Of a stretch of DNA of 64,000 nucleotides, positions 17,360 through 26,927 are shown one piece after another. Source of the DNA: Comamonas terrigena NBRC 13299 (lineage in GTDB: Bacteria > Pseudomonadota > Gammaproteobacteria > Burkholderiales > Burkholderiaceae_C). Position numbers and translations under genes: made by a program. How positions within the stretch are numbered: position 1 is the stretch's first letter; each line of letters starts with the position of its first letter. The notes under the pieces were generated by a model. The model searched no databases. It saw only the letters and a list, made by a program, of their open reading frames with translations, and had not been told where the DNA came from. The stretch lies in NCBI RefSeq assembly GCF_006740045.1, contig NZ_AP019749.1, positions 577,001 to 641,000 on the forward strand, written 5' to 3'.

Positions 17360-18766
17360 ATGAGTGAATCCCTTGCCCCCCACCGTGAACGCCTGCTGTG
17401 GCTGGTGGCCATCGCCTTCTTTTTGCAGTCGCTGGATGCCACCATTCTGAACACGGCACTGCCGGCGATGGCGCAGTCGCTGGGCCAGAGCCCGCTGAAG
17501 ATGCAGTCGGTGATCGTGGCCTATTCGTTGACCACGGCCATGCTGATCCCGGCCTCGGGCTGGGTGGCGGACCGTTTTGGCACCCAGCGGGTCTATGCCA
17601 CGGCGATCGCGCTGTTTGTGCTGGGCTCGGTGCTGTGCGCGCTCTCGCCCAACCTGGGCTTTCTGGTGGCCGCGCGCGTGGTACAAGGGGTCGGGGGCGC
17701 CCTGATGATGCCGGTGGGCCGGCTGGCGGTGCTGCGCAGCCACCCCAAGGGTGAATTCATCCGTGCCATGAGTTTCATTGCCATCCCGGGCCAGGTGGGC
17801 GCGCTGCTGGGCCCCACGCTGGGCGGTGCACTGGTGGAAGTGGCCAGCTGGCACTGGATCTTCTGGATCAATGTGCCGGTGGGGCTGTTCGGAATGTGGG
17901 CCACACGCCGCTGGATGCCCGTGGGCGCGGAGCAGCCGCGCCGCAGTTTCGACGGCTGGGGCTATGCGCTGCTGTCGTTCGGCATGGTGGCGGTGTCCGT
18001 GGCGCTGGACGGCCTGTCCGGCATGGGTCTTGGTACGGCCCTGGTGGCGGTGCTGATGGTGTTTGGTCTGGCCAGTCTGGCGGCCTACTGGATGCACGCG
18101 CTGCGGGTGCCCGAGCCGCTGTTTCCGCCCGCGCTGTTCAGCGTGCGTTCGCTGCGGGTGGGCCTGCTGGGCAATCTGTTTGCCCGCTTCGGTAGCGGCG
18201 CTGCACCGTTCCTGATTCCGCTGCTGCTTCAGGTGGGCCTGGGCATGTCGCCCTTCCACGCCGGGCTGATGATGCTGGCCACCGTGGTGGGCAGCATGCT
18301 GGTCAAGCGCATCGCCGTGCGCACGGTGCAGCGCTATGGCTACCGCCGGGTGCTGCAGGTCAATTCGGTGCTGCTGGGTCTGGTGCTGGCCAGCTTCGGC
18401 CTGGTGTCGCCGCAGCAGCCGCTGGGCTTGCTGCTGGCCCAGCTGTTTGTGTTTGGCGGCATCAACTCGATGCAGTTCTCGGCCATGAATTCGGTCACGC
18501 TCAAAGACGTGGAAGGCGAGTTCGCCAGCAGTGGCAACAGCCTGCTGTCCATGGTACAGATGCTGTCCATGGGCATGGGGGTGGCGCTGGCCGGCGCACT
18601 GCTGGGCGGGTTCTCCGATGTCTGGAGCGCACTGGGCGACCAGTCGCTGCGTGCCATCCATGCCACCTTTGCCACCGTGGGGCTGATGACCTTGGCGTCC
18701 ACCCTTGTGTTCAGCCAGCTCGATGGCGACGAGCGCGTGCGCCCGGCCCCGGACAGCGGCGACTGA
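17360..18766 (+). CDS. MFS drug-efflux transporter, DHA2 (EmrB/QacA, MdtD-like) type
   Basis: This is a 468-aa inner-membrane proton-driven exporter with about 14 hydrophobic segments. The first helix carries SLDATILNTALPAMA and the loop 2-3 motif GWVADRFGTQRV. Motif C (GQVGALLGPTLGG) marks drug:H+ antiporters, and WHWIFWINVPVGL is typical of the DHA2 group. Together with the high similarity to MdtD/YegB-like sequences this suggests multidrug or organic-compound export; the substrate cannot be told. ATG 17360 has no strong ribosome site. It is convergent with anmK. No local regulator is adjacent. Confidence 0.87.
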   Translation: MSESLAPHRERLLWLVAIAFFLQSLDATILNTALPAMAQSLGQSPLKMQSVIVAYSLTTAMLIPASGWVADRFGTQRVYATAIALFVLGSVLCALSPNLGFLVAARVVQGVGGALMMPVGRLAVLRSHPKGEFIRAMSFIAIPGQVGALLGPTLGGALVEVASWHWIFWINVPVGLFGMWATRRWMPVGAEQPRRSFDGWGYALLSFGMVAVSVALDGLSGMGLGTALVAVLMVFGLASLAAYWMHALRVPEPLFPPALFSVRSLRVGLLGNLFARFGSGAAPFLIPLLLQVGLGMSPFHAGLMMLATVVGSMLVKRIAVRTVQRYGYRRVLQVNSVLLGLVLASFGLVSPQQPLGLLLAQLFVFGGINSMQFSAMNSVTLKDVEGEFASSGNSLLSMVQMLSMGMGVALAGALLGGFSDVWSALGDQSLRAIHATFATVGLMTLASTLVFSQLDGDERVRPAPDSGD

Positions 18767-18832
18767 AAAAAACCTGCCAGCCTGCGGGCGGGAGTCTGGC
18801 GATGCCCGCCAGATAGCGACAGTCCGGCAGGT
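18766..18832 (-). terminator. Terminator of anmK (also ends the MFS gene)
   Basis: On the minus strand ACCTGCC and GGCAGGT (18826-18832 and 18772-18778) close a stem containing an inner CTGGC/GCCAG hairpin. The last arm is followed by seven T (A-run at 18766-18772). It serves anmK on the minus strand; the plus-strand MFS gene ends at its edge. Confidence 0.75.
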
Positions 18833-18871
18833 GCCTGCCGCGCAGGCCGCGGTGCTGTTGAAAAGCTTTTT

Positions 18872-20008
18872 TCAGGCCGGGTAGATGGCGCCCAGCACGC
18901 GTGGGCCGCGCGCACCGGTCACCGCCGGCAGATTGCCCGGCAGGCCGCGCAGGCACTGGCGCGCGAGCCAGGCGAAGGCGGCGGCTTCCACCTCCAGCGG
19001 CGGCAGGCCGCGCGCGGCGGTGCTGCCCACCTGCACGCCTGGCAGCAGGGAGGCGATACGCTGCATCAGGTGGGCATTCAAGGCGCCGCCTCCGCAGACC
19101 AGCAGGGCACTGCCGCCCCGGCCCCAGCGGCGCACGGCATCGGCACAGCTGGCGGCGGTCAGCTCGGTCAGTGTGGCCTGGACATCCGCTGCAGCGGCTG
19201 CGGCTGCCTCTGGTATGGCGGCCAGGTGTGCAGTCAGCCAGTCGGTGTGGAACAGGTCGCGGCCCGTGCTTTTGGGGGGCTGCTGCGCAAAGAACGGCTC
19301 GGCCAGCAGGCGCTGCAGCAGAGGCTGCAGCACACGCCCGCTGGCAGCCCAGCGCCCGCCGTCGTCATAGGGCTGGCCGGTGTGGTGCAGGCACCAGCCG
19401 TCCATCAGCGCATTGCCGGGGCCGCAATCAAAACCTTGCACGGCACCGTCCGCACCCAGCACGCTCAGGTTGGCAATGCCGCCGATGTTCAGTACCAGCG
19501 TGGTCCGGCCGGCCTGGCCGAAGACGCCCTGGTGGAAGGCCGGCACCAGGGGAGCCCCCTGGCCCCCGGCGGCCACATCGCGGCTGCGCAGATCGGCGAC
19601 CACGGTGATGCCGCTGCGTTCGGCCAGCAAGGCCGGGGCGTTGAGCTGCAGCGTGTAGCCCGTGCCGTCGAACAGCTGCGGGCGGTGGCGCACGGTCTGG
19701 CCGTGGGCGCCGATGGCGGCCACCTGGTCGGTCGCCACGCCGCTGCGTTGCAGCAACTGCTGCACCACCTGGGCGTAGTGGGCCACCAGGGCATTGGCCG
19801 CCAGGGCGGCGCGGTGCAGCTCGTCCTGGCCGCCGGGGGTGTTCAAGGCCAGCAGTTCGGCGCGTAGGCCGGGCGTGAAGCCGCAGCTGGCATGCTGCAG
19901 CACGCGGGTGCCGTGGCGGAAGTCCACCAGCACCCCGTCCACCCCGTCCAATGAGGTGCCGGACATCAGGCCGATGAAGAGGTCGGAAGCGGGAGTGGCA
20001 ACGGTCAT
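18872..20008 (-). CDS. anmK: Anhydro-N-acetylmuramic acid kinase
   Basis: AnmK hydrolyses the 1,6-anhydro ring of anhMurNAc and phosphorylates it, recycling cell-wall sugar released by lytic transglycosylases. The 378-aa product has FIGLMSGTSLDGVD (ATP site), AIGAHGQTVRH, LNIGGIANLS and GFDCGPGNALMDGW with the catalytic aspartate, then LLVCGGGALN. ATG is at 20008; 19 further upstream codons are open but have no ribosome site. It sits just downstream of the M23 peptidase gene, so two cell-wall genes share the strand, with a hairpin between them. Confidence 0.95.
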   Translation of the reverse strand: MTVATPASDLFIGLMSGTSLDGVDGVLVDFRHGTRVLQHASCGFTPGLRAELLALNTPGGQDELHRAALAANALVAHYAQVVQQLLQRSGVATDQVAAIGAHGQTVRHRPQLFDGTGYTLQLNAPALLAERSGITVVADLRSRDVAAGGQGAPLVPAFHQGVFGQAGRTTLVLNIGGIANLSVLGADGAVQGFDCGPGNALMDGWCLHHTGQPYDDGGRWAASGRVLQPLLQRLLAEPFFAQQPPKSTGRDLFHTDWLTAHLAAIPEAAAAAAADVQATLTELTAASCADAVRRWGRGGSALLVCGGGALNAHLMQRIASLLPGVQVGSTAARGLPPLEVEAAAFAWLARQCLRGLPGNLPAVTGARGPRVLGAIYPA

Positions 20009-20062
20009 GGCGGACGGAAACGGTCGGGGCAACAGCAAAGGCGCAGTATGCCCCGGAAACGA

Positions 20063-20085
20063 CAAAGGCCCCGGAGGGGCCTTTG
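20063..20085 (-). terminator. Hairpin between the M23 peptidase gene and anmK
   Basis: CAAAGGCCCC and GGGGCCTTTG form a perfect 10-bp stem with loop GGA, 20 bases after the peptidase stop. There is no long T-run, so it may only partly terminate and let some transcription into anmK. Confidence 0.55.
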
Positions 20086-20104
20086 CAAGAGAGGGTGGCG
20101 GCGC

Positions 20105-21499
20105 TTACTGGGCGCTGGCCTGCTGCACGGTCTGGGCCGAATCCAGCTGCATGCGCATCTGGGCAGAGTACTGCTTGAAGGCGGCTTCGTTCCGGCGGTC
20201 GATCGGTGCATCGGCCGCGTTCTTGGCCATCACCACCAGCGGATCTTCGTGCTTGCCGTTGACGCGGAACTCGAAGTGCAGGTGCGGGCCGGTGGCCCAG
20301 CCGGTGGAGCCCACGGCGCCAATGGTCTGGCCCTGTTCCACGCTCTGGCCCTTGCGCACATCGATGCGGCTCAGGTGGGCGTAGACGGTGACATGGTCGG
20401 CATTGGCATGCTTGACGAACACCACGTTGCCGAAGCCGTTCTGCACACCTGCGAATTCCACCACGCCGTCGCCGATGGTGCGGACCTTGGTGCCGGTGGG
20501 GGCCGCAAAGTCAGTTCCCAGGTGGGCCTTCCAGGTCTTCTGGATGGGGTGCAGGCGCATGGCAAAGCCGCTGGACACGCGCGAGAATTCCACGGGTGAC
20601 GTCAGGTAGGCTTGGCGCAGGCTGCGGCCGTCCAGGTCGTAGTAGCTGCCGCGGCTGGCGCCTTCGGGCTGGTACCACATGGCCTGGTGGGTCTTGCCGT
20701 TGTTGTGGAATTCGACGCTCAGCAGGCGGCCGGCGCGCAGGGGCTCGCCGTCGGCTTCCAGGCTTTCGTAGACCACGGAGAAACGGTCACCCTTGCGCAG
20801 CGAACGGCGGAAGTCGATGCTGCCGGACAGCACATCGGCCATCTGCACGGCCACGCTGTCGGGAATGAACGCGGCATCGGTGGCTGCAAACAGCGAACTG
20901 CGGATGGTGCCGCCCGCCAGGCGCGAGCCCACGGTCAGCTCGGCCGTCTCGATGGAGGCCGTGAACTTGCCGTTGGCGTCGCGTTCCACGACCAGGCGCT
21001 GGAATTCATCGCTGTCGTCACTGGTGGTCCAGCGGGCGGTGAGCTTTTGCAGCTGGTGGTCGTTGGTGGCTTCGGCAGACACCAGACGGCCAGCGCGGCC
21101 CAGCAGGTTCTGGCGCACATTGCTGTCTGCACGCAGGAAGGCGGAAGCCGAGGGATCGGCAATGCCCAGGCGTTGCAGCAGCGCTTCTGCCGTGTCCGTG
21201 CCGCGCGTGTAGTCGCTGCGGTACAGGGTGAAGCTGTTCAGATCGGCCAGGTCGGCGAGCGATGTGTCTTCCACGAGGGAAGGCACAGTCTGTGTGATGG
21301 TGCGCACCGGCATGTCGGCCACGTCGGGGCCCAGCGATGCCACTGCAAACGCAGCACCGCCTCCGGAGAGCAGCAGGGCTGCCACTCCGCTGGTGACGCG
21401 CTTGGGGTGCTTTTGCACCAGAAGGGCCAGCCGTGCTAGCAAAGCACTGCCGGCAGATATCAAGCTGTCTTTCAAAACGATGTCCCTAGGGTCTGGCAC
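20105..21499 (-). CDS. M23-family (LytM-type) peptidoglycan endopeptidase, membrane-anchored
   Basis: This is a zinc metallopeptidase of the family that cuts peptide cross-links in peptidoglycan. The 464-aa product has one N-terminal membrane span (about residues 35-57), a linker, an OapA/LysM-adjacent-type middle domain and a C-terminal M23 domain. Zinc ligands are intact: [12 protein letters not shown] and [12 protein letters not shown]. The GTG at 21499 is chosen because GGGGGA lies 6 bases upstream. A TTG at 21544 would add 15 residues. It is related to MepM and the paired peptidases next to tyrS in many betaproteobacteria. It is divergent from tyrS and upstream of anmK. Confidence 0.9.
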   Translation of the reverse strand: MPDPRDIVLKDSLISAGSALLARLALLVQKHPKRVTSGVAALLLSGGGAAFAVASLGPDVADMPVRTITQTVPSLVEDTSLADLADLNSFTLYRSDYTRGTDTAEALLQRLGIADPSASAFLRADSNVRQNLLGRAGRLVSAEATNDHQLQKLTARWTTSDDSDEFQRLVVERDANGKFTASIETAELTVGSRLAGGTIRSSLFAATDAAFIPDSVAVQMADVLSGSIDFRRSLRKGDRFSVVYESLEADGEPLRAGRLLSVEFHNNGKTHQAMWYQPEGASRGSYYDLDGRSLRQAYLTSPVEFSRVSSGFAMRLHPIQKTWKAHLGTDFAAPTGTKVRTIGDGVVEFAGVQNGFGNVVFVKHANADHVTVYAHLSRIDVRKGQSVEQGQTIGAVGSTGWATGPHLHFEFRVNGKHEDPLVVMAKNAADAPIDRRNEAAFKQYSAQMRMQLDSAQTVQQASAQ

Positions 21500-21660
21500 A
21501 CCACTGTCCCCCTGCGCGAGATAGCGTAGGAATGGTGTGTGCAAGGTGTCGGATAGCAGCCATACGGCGGAGTAGATACGGGATGCCTACTAGAATCCGC
21601 CACTGCGACCGAGCCCGGAGTATAACGGGCGACCTCTCCATCGCATCCAAGAAAACCCTT

Positions 21661-22893
21661 ATGAATCAAGATAGTGTTAAGACGTTCCCGTTGACGGAAG
21701 GTGTAGGACAAGCGCTGGAAGTGACGTTGCGCGGAGTGGATGAACTGCTGCCCAAGGACGAGTGGATCCAGAAACTGGCAAAGTCCGAAGCCACGGGCGT
21801 GCCCCTGCGCATCAAGCTGGGCCTGGACCCCACGGCCCCCGACATCCACCTGGGCCACACCGTGGTCCTGAACAAGATGCGCCAGTTGCAGGACCTGGGC
21901 CATCAGGTGATTTTCCTGATCGGCGACTTCACCACGCTGATCGGTGACCCGTCGGGCCGCAACAGCACGCGCCCGCCGCTGACTGCCGAGCAGATCAAGG
22001 CCAACGCCGAAACCTATTACACCCAGGCTGCCAAGGTGCTGGATCCGGCCAAGACCGAGGTGCGCTACAACAGCGAATGGTGCGACCAACTGGGCGCGCG
22101 CGGCATGATCCAGCTGTCGGCCAAGTACACCGTGGCCCGCATGATGGAGCGCAACGACTTCCACACGCGTTTCACCGAAGGCAGCTCCATCAGCCTGCAC
22201 GAGTTTCTCTATCCTTTGTTGCAGGGTTATGACTCGGTGGCGCTCAAGGCCGACCTGGAGCTGGGCGGCACGGACCAGAAGTTCAACCTGATGATGGGGC
22301 GCCATCTGCAGGCAGAGTATGGTCAGGAGCAGCAGTGTGTGCTTACTATGCCGCTGCTGGTGGGCCTGGACGGCGTGCACAAGATGTCCAAGTCCAAGAA
22401 CAACTACATCGGCATCACCGAAGACGCCAACACCATGTTTGCCAAGGTGCTGTCGATTTCGGACGACCTGATGTGGGACTGGTACACGCTGCTGTCCTTC
22501 CAGAGCCTGGAACACATCGCCCAACTGAAGGCGGACATTGCCGCCGGCGGCAACCCCAAGCATGCCAAGGTGGCGCTGGCCAAGGAAATCACTACGCGCT
22601 TCCACAGTGCGGCGGCGGCCGATGCGGCCGAGCAGGATTTCACCAACCGCTCCAAGGGCGGCATTCCCGACGATATCCCGGAAGTCAGCCTGTCCGGCGC
22701 CCCGCTGGGCATCGGCGCCTTGCTCAAGCAGGCCAATCTGGCCCCGTCGACCAGCGAGGCCAACCGCCTGATCGACGGCGGCGGCGTGCGCATCGACGGC
22801 ACGGTCATCAGCGACCGCGGCCTGAAACTGGATGCTGGCAGCTTTGTGCTGCAGGTGGGCAAGCGCAAGTTCGCCCGCGTGACGCTGGCCTGA
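21661..22893 (+). CDS. tyrS: Tyrosyl-tRNA synthetase
   Basis: TyrS attaches tyrosine to tRNA-Tyr. The 410-aa protein is of the class carrying HLGH (63-66) as its HIGH motif and KMSKS at 241-245. It ends in an S4-like RNA-binding domain ([18 protein letters not shown]). ATG 21661 is the family start; the 43 codons open upstream are rejected for lack of similarity and because they overlap the divergent promoter region. A TATAAC at 21621 may be its -10 box. Strong inverted repeats follow the gene. Confidence 0.98.
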   Translation: MNQDSVKTFPLTEGVGQALEVTLRGVDELLPKDEWIQKLAKSEATGVPLRIKLGLDPTAPDIHLGHTVVLNKMRQLQDLGHQVIFLIGDFTTLIGDPSGRNSTRPPLTAEQIKANAETYYTQAAKVLDPAKTEVRYNSEWCDQLGARGMIQLSAKYTVARMMERNDFHTRFTEGSSISLHEFLYPLLQGYDSVALKADLELGGTDQKFNLMMGRHLQAEYGQEQQCVLTMPLLVGLDGVHKMSKSKNNYIGITEDANTMFAKVLSISDDLMWDWYTLLSFQSLEHIAQLKADIAAGGNPKHAKVALAKEITTRFHSAAAADAAEQDFTNRSKGGIPDDIPEVSLSGAPLGIGALLKQANLAPSTSEANRLIDGGGVRIDGTVISDRGLKLDAGSFVLQVGKRKFARVTLA

Positions 22894-22909
22894 GCGGACG
22901 TGCTCGGCC

Positions 22910-22923
22910 GCCCCGTTCGGGGC
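22910..22923 (+). terminator. Small GC hairpin just after tyrS
   Basis: GCCCC and GGGGC flank GTTC, 17 bases after the tyrS stop, with no T-run. It may work together with the larger inverted repeat that begins 30 bases later. Confidence 0.35.
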
Positions 22924-22952
22924 TACCGGGCCAGCGAGCCTGAAAACCCAAG

Positions 22953-23024
22953 CAGCCTGTGCACAGGCGCCCAGCATGTCGGATGGTGTCCCGTCCGATA
23001 GGCCGGGTGCTGGTGCACAGGCTG
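22953..23024. repeat. Long inverted repeat between tyrS and the diguanylate cyclase gene
   Basis: Outer arms CAGCCTGTGCAC (22953-22964) and GTGCACAGGCTG (23013-23024) are perfect 12-bp complements. Inside them CCAGCA/TGCTGG and TCGGA/TCCGA offer further pairing, so the whole 72 bases can fold into one long hairpin on either strand. It lies between two convergent genes and most simply acts as a bidirectional terminator, though no T-run is present. Confidence 0.6.
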
Positions 23025-23084
23025 TTCTGTTTCTGGTGGGGCGAGCGGGTCAAGGCCCATGCCACGCCGGGGGGCTGAACGCGG

Positions 23085-24152
23085 CTACACCTGCAGTTCC
23101 GCCACAGGAACGGGGCGTTCCACGGTGCTGTCCTGCACCTGGTTGCGGCCGGCGGCCTTGCCGCGGTACAGCGCTTCGTCGGCCCGGTGCACGGCGGCTT
23201 GTAGCGGCTCTCCCGGACCCAGGTGGGTCAGGCCGACGGTGACGGTGATGAACAGCAGTTCGCCGGACAGAAGGCGCACCGAGGTCCGCTCCACGCTGGC
23301 GCGCAGGCGGTAGGCGACCATGCGGGCCACGGCCATGTCGGTCTGGGGCAGCAGCACCAGAAATTCCTCGCCGCCCCAGCGGCACACATGGTCGCCGCCG
23401 CGCGTACATTCCAGCAACTGGCGGTAGAAGGCCTGCAGCACCTGATCGCCGACTGAATGGCCGTACTGGTCGTTGACCAGCTTGAAATGGTCCAGGTCGC
23501 ACAGCAGCAGCGCGCTGTGGGTGTCGGCGGCGGGGGGCAGCGTGGCCACCTGGGCCAAGCGGCGGCGGTTCAGCGCACCGGTCAGCGGGTCGGTGAAGGC
23601 CTCATGCCGCAGCATCTCGTGTGCCTCCACGATGATGTCGTGGTAGCGCAGGGCGATGGTGATGAAGGCCAGGAACAGGGTGACCAGGCAGCCGTATTCC
23701 AGCGCCTGCAGCAGTCCGTCGGACAGCCGGTAGAAGGGAGGGTGCCGGCTGCTCCAGAAACGCAGCCCGATATAGGCCAGCGAAATGCACAGCACGATGC
23801 CCATGCGCGCCGCCCGCGGTCGGGTGGCGGACAGCATGCACACCGGCACCATGGGGATCATCAGGTAGTGAAAGCCGCTGCTCCAGCCGATGGCCAGTGT
23901 GGCAGCAACGGCGTGCAGCCCGATTTCCAGGGCAATCACATCGGCTGCCAAGCGCACATTGCCCTGGGGCCGGCTTTGCCAGTAGGCGTAGCCATAGGCC
24001 AGGACACTCAGCACATTGCCGGCGGCCAGCGCATGCACCCCCGTACCGGCAAAGATGGGAATGAAGGCCAGGTGCACCAGACAGACCACTACTGCGCAAA
24101 AGCGGATCAGCAGGCGGTAGCTTTCGTGCAGCGGCTGGGCGGTGGTGGACAT
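23085..24152 (-). CDS. Membrane-bound diguanylate cyclase (GGDEF)
   Basis: It makes the second messenger c-di-GMP from two GTP. Of 355 aa, the first 170 form five or six membrane segments with no recognisable ligand domain. A C-terminal GGDEF domain follows (HEAFTDPLTGALNRR, CDLDHFKLVNDQYGHSVGD). The active site GGEEF is intact at about 260-264, and the inhibitory I-site RGGD stands at 251-254, so the enzyme should be active and product-inhibited. There is no EAL domain. ATG is at 24152. It is convergent with tyrS; the LysR gene lies 111 bases upstream on the same strand. Confidence 0.93.
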   Translation of the reverse strand: MSTTAQPLHESYRLLIRFCAVVVCLVHLAFIPIFAGTGVHALAAGNVLSVLAYGYAYWQSRPQGNVRLAADVIALEIGLHAVAATLAIGWSSGFHYLMIPMVPVCMLSATRPRAARMGIVLCISLAYIGLRFWSSRHPPFYRLSDGLLQALEYGCLVTLFLAFITIALRYHDIIVEAHEMLRHEAFTDPLTGALNRRRLAQVATLPPAADTHSALLLCDLDHFKLVNDQYGHSVGDQVLQAFYRQLLECTRGGDHVCRWGGEEFLVLLPQTDMAVARMVAYRLRASVERTSVRLLSGELLFITVTVGLTHLGPGEPLQAAVHRADEALYRGKAAGRNQVQDSTVERPVPVAELQV

Positions 24153-24263
24153 AGGCAGATGGGGCTGCTGCCATTATGGAAAGCGCCTCCCGCACGCAGG
24201 GCCCCGCCGCAACCGGCTGCGCCCGCTGTGGCGCCGAATGGTGGGTGTCGCCGGGCGGCGTGG

Positions 24264-25250
24264 CTAAGCCGGATCGTCCACCGGCGCCATGGCCTGGCGG
24301 GTGTCATGGGCCTGCTGCTGCAGCCACTGTGCAAACGCCTGCACTTCGGGCCGCTGGCCGCTGCGCGGACCGGTCAGCAGCCAGTAGGCCAGCGGGGAAT
24401 CCAGCCGCTGGCGCGGGAACACTTCCACCAGCCGGCCGTCGGCCAGGGCCTCGGCCACCAGCGGCAGGCGGGTCAGGGCCAGGCCCTGGCCGGCCAGAGC
24501 GGCCTGCACGATCTGGTGGGCATAGCGCAGATAGACCCAGCGGCGTGGCTGCAGGTCGGCGCAGTCCTGGTCACGCAGCCAGCGGTGCCAGCTGAGCCAC
24601 TGCAGGTGCGGGTGCTGGTCGGCGTCGGTGGCTTCGATCAGGCTCCAGCCCACCAGATCCTGCGGCCGGCGCGGGGCGGTGGCCGATTGCAGCAGCCAGG
24701 GGCTGGCGACCACGGCCAGCTGCTCGCCAAACAGCTCGGTCACGCCGCGCAGTGCGGCCGTGGGCCGGCTGTAGCGGATGGCCAGGTCCACGTCGGTGGT
24801 CTCCAGATCGACCAGGCTGTCGGTGGTGTCGATGCGGATGTCGATGTCCGGGTGCTGGCGCTGGAAGTCCTCCAGCCGCGGGATCAGCCACATGGCAGCA
24901 AAGCTGGCCCAGGTGGTGATGGACACGCTTTTGCGCCCGGCGCTCTGGCGCACGCTGCGCACGGCGGTGTCGATGCGCTCCACCGCCGGCGTCCAGGCGC
25001 GCAGCAGCTGGGCACCGGCGCTGGTCAGCTCCACGGCACGGGTGTGGCGCAGAAACAGGGGCAGACCCACCTCGTCTTCCAGCCCCTGGATCTGGCGGCT
25101 GACCGCAGATTGCGTCAGCGCCAGTTCTTCGGCAGCGGCACGGAAGTTCAGGTGCCGCGCCACGGCCAGAAAGGCACGCACATGGCCGATGGCGATGGGG
25201 CGGGTGCGCAGGGTCAGACCGGATGCGCTGGAACTGGAGGCGGTGGACAT
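24264..25250 (-). CDS. LysR-type transcriptional regulator (GcvA-like)
   Basis: This 328-aa regulator has an N-terminal winged helix (HVRAFLAVARHLNFRAAAEELALTQSAVSRQIQGLE) and a periplasmic-binding-like effector domain. The layout is close to GcvA-group regulators (DLAIRYSRP, the acidic site after GVTELFGEQL). Target genes are unclear: the nearest genes are the diguanylate cyclase on the same strand and glmU, divergent, 244 bases away. ATG is at 25250; a TTG 20 codons upstream is possible but unneeded. The effector is unknown. Confidence 0.9.
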   Translation of the reverse strand: MSTASSSSASGLTLRTRPIAIGHVRAFLAVARHLNFRAAAEELALTQSAVSRQIQGLEDEVGLPLFLRHTRAVELTSAGAQLLRAWTPAVERIDTAVRSVRQSAGRKSVSITTWASFAAMWLIPRLEDFQRQHPDIDIRIDTTDSLVDLETTDVDLAIRYSRPTAALRGVTELFGEQLAVVASPWLLQSATAPRRPQDLVGWSLIEATDADQHPHLQWLSWHRWLRDQDCADLQPRRWVYLRYAHQIVQAALAGQGLALTRLPLVAEALADGRLVEVFPRQRLDSPLAYWLLTGPRSGQRPEVQAFAQWLQQQAHDTRQAMAPVDDPA

Positions 25251-25493
25251 GGTGGCGGCTGCAGGGCCGGAAAAAAGGGAGGGATGGCGCTGCACGGTGC
25301 GTTCTGCCAAAGCGCCATATTACGCAGGCCCGCGCCGTCCACCAAGCGGCCGGCGGTGTGCCGAACATGCTGCGGGGGACAGCCAGCGCTCACAGCCTGC
25401 GCGCAGGGGCGGATAATCGCCCGGTCTTGCAGTCCCGGTGTGCCTGCCATGCAGCGCCCGGTTCTGCCTTCTGTCCACCACACTCCATCCTCT

Positions 25494-26924
25494 ATGACCG
25501 CAGCATTGGACCTCATCATCATGGCCGCCGGCAAAGGCACGCGCATGAAAAGCCGCCACCCCAAAGTCTTGCAGAAGCTGGCGGGACGGGCACTGCTGCA
25601 GCATGTGCTGCACACGGCGGGCCAGTTGCAGGCGCGTTCGGCGGTGGTGGTGACCGGCCATGGTGCCGCGGACGTCGAAGCGGCCCTGGCCAGCGGCCCG
25701 GGCGCCGATGCCGGTTTTGAACTGAAGTTTGTGCGCCAGGAGCCGCAGCTGGGAACCGGCCATGCCGTGCAGCAGGCCGTGCCCGCGCTGGCGGGCGATG
25801 GTATGGCCATCGTGCTGTCGGGCGATGTGCCGCTGACGCAGGCCGATACCCTGCAAGGGCTGCTGGATGCGGCGGGCGGCGACAAAATGGCGCTGCTGAC
25901 GGTGGCCATGCCCGATCCGACGGGCTACGGCCGCATTGTGCGCAACAGTGCGGGCACCGTGCAGCGCATCGTGGAGCAGAAGGACGCCAGCGAGGTCGAG
26001 CGCGCCATCACCGAGATCTACAGCGGCATCATGGCCGTGCCGGTCCGGCACCTGACGCAGTGGCTGGCCAAGCTGAACAACAACAACGCCCAGGGCGAGT
26101 ACTACCTGACCGACATCGTGGCCATGGCCGTGGCCGACGGCGTGCCCGTGGTGGGCCACCGCATCAGCGATGTGCTGCAGGTGGCCGGTGTGAACAGCCC
26201 GCTGCAGCTGGCCGAACTGGAGCGGGCCCACCAGTTGCGCGCCGCCAAGGCGCTGATGGAGCAAGGCGTGCGCCTGGCCGATCCGGGACGCTTTGACCTG
26301 CGTGATGACGCCCGTGGCACATTGGCCCAGCTGCAGTGCGGCCAGGACGTGGATATCGATGTGGGCTGCATCTTTACCGGCCAGGTGCGCATTGGCGACG
26401 GCGCGCAGATCGGTGCCTACTGCCACATCAGCAATGCCACGATTGCGGCGGGCGCGGTGATCCACCCCTTCACCCATATCGACGGCGAAAAGGCCGGTGC
26501 CAGCGTGGGTGAGGGTGCGCTGATCGGCCCGTTTGCCCGTCTGCGCCCCGGTGCGCAGCTGGGCCGCGAAGTGCACATCGGCAACTTTGTGGAAGTGAAG
26601 AATTCCACGCTGGCCGATGGGGCCAAGGCCAACCACCTGGCCTATCTGGGGGACGCCACCGTGGGCGAGCGCGTGAACTACGGCGCCGGCTCCATCACCG
26701 CCAACTACGACGGGGCCAACAAGCACCGCACGGTGATCGAGGCCGATGTGCACATCGGCAGCAACTGCGTGCTGGTGGCGCCCGTGACCATTGGCGCGGG
26801 CGGCACCGTGGGCGGCGGCTCCACCATCACCAAGAGCACCGAGCCGGGCGCCCTGAGCGTGGCCCGTGGCAAGCAGATCAGCAAGGCCAACTGGGCGCGC
26901 CCGGTCAAGCCCCCCAAGGCCTGA
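25494..26924 (+). CDS. glmU: Bifunctional GlcNAc-1-P uridyltransferase / GlcN-1-P acetyltransferase
   Basis: GlmU acetylates glucosamine-1-P and joins it to UTP, giving UDP-GlcNAc for peptidoglycan and LPS. The 476-aa protein has the nucleotidyltransferase loop IIMAAGKGTRMKSRHPKVLQ at its start, GTGHAVQQA, SGDVPL and NNNNAQGEYYLTD. A left-handed beta-helix follows (IGDGAQIGAYCHISNATI ... GEGALIGPFARLRPG), then the acetyltransferase NYDGANKHRT region. ATG 25494 is the family start. ATG 25449 in the same frame would add 15 residues without similarity. It is followed after 3 bases by a histidine kinase gene. glmS, which supplies the pathway, lies 1.6 kb downstream. Confidence 0.97.
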   Translation: MTAALDLIIMAAGKGTRMKSRHPKVLQKLAGRALLQHVLHTAGQLQARSAVVVTGHGAADVEAALASGPGADAGFELKFVRQEPQLGTGHAVQQAVPALAGDGMAIVLSGDVPLTQADTLQGLLDAAGGDKMALLTVAMPDPTGYGRIVRNSAGTVQRIVEQKDASEVERAITEIYSGIMAVPVRHLTQWLAKLNNNNAQGEYYLTDIVAMAVADGVPVVGHRISDVLQVAGVNSPLQLAELERAHQLRAAKALMEQGVRLADPGRFDLRDDARGTLAQLQCGQDVDIDVGCIFTGQVRIGDGAQIGAYCHISNATIAAGAVIHPFTHIDGEKAGASVGEGALIGPFARLRPGAQLGREVHIGNFVEVKNSTLADGAKANHLAYLGDATVGERVNYGAGSITANYDGANKHRTVIEADVHIGSNCVLVAPVTIGAGGTVGGGSTITKSTEPGALSVARGKQISKANWARPVKPPKA

Positions 26925-26927
26925 GCC

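Noticed and set aside
23457..25493. 680-codon open extension upstream of glmU on the plus strand.
   Set aside because: It lies antisense to the diguanylate cyclase and LysR genes and has no GlmU-related sequence before 25494.
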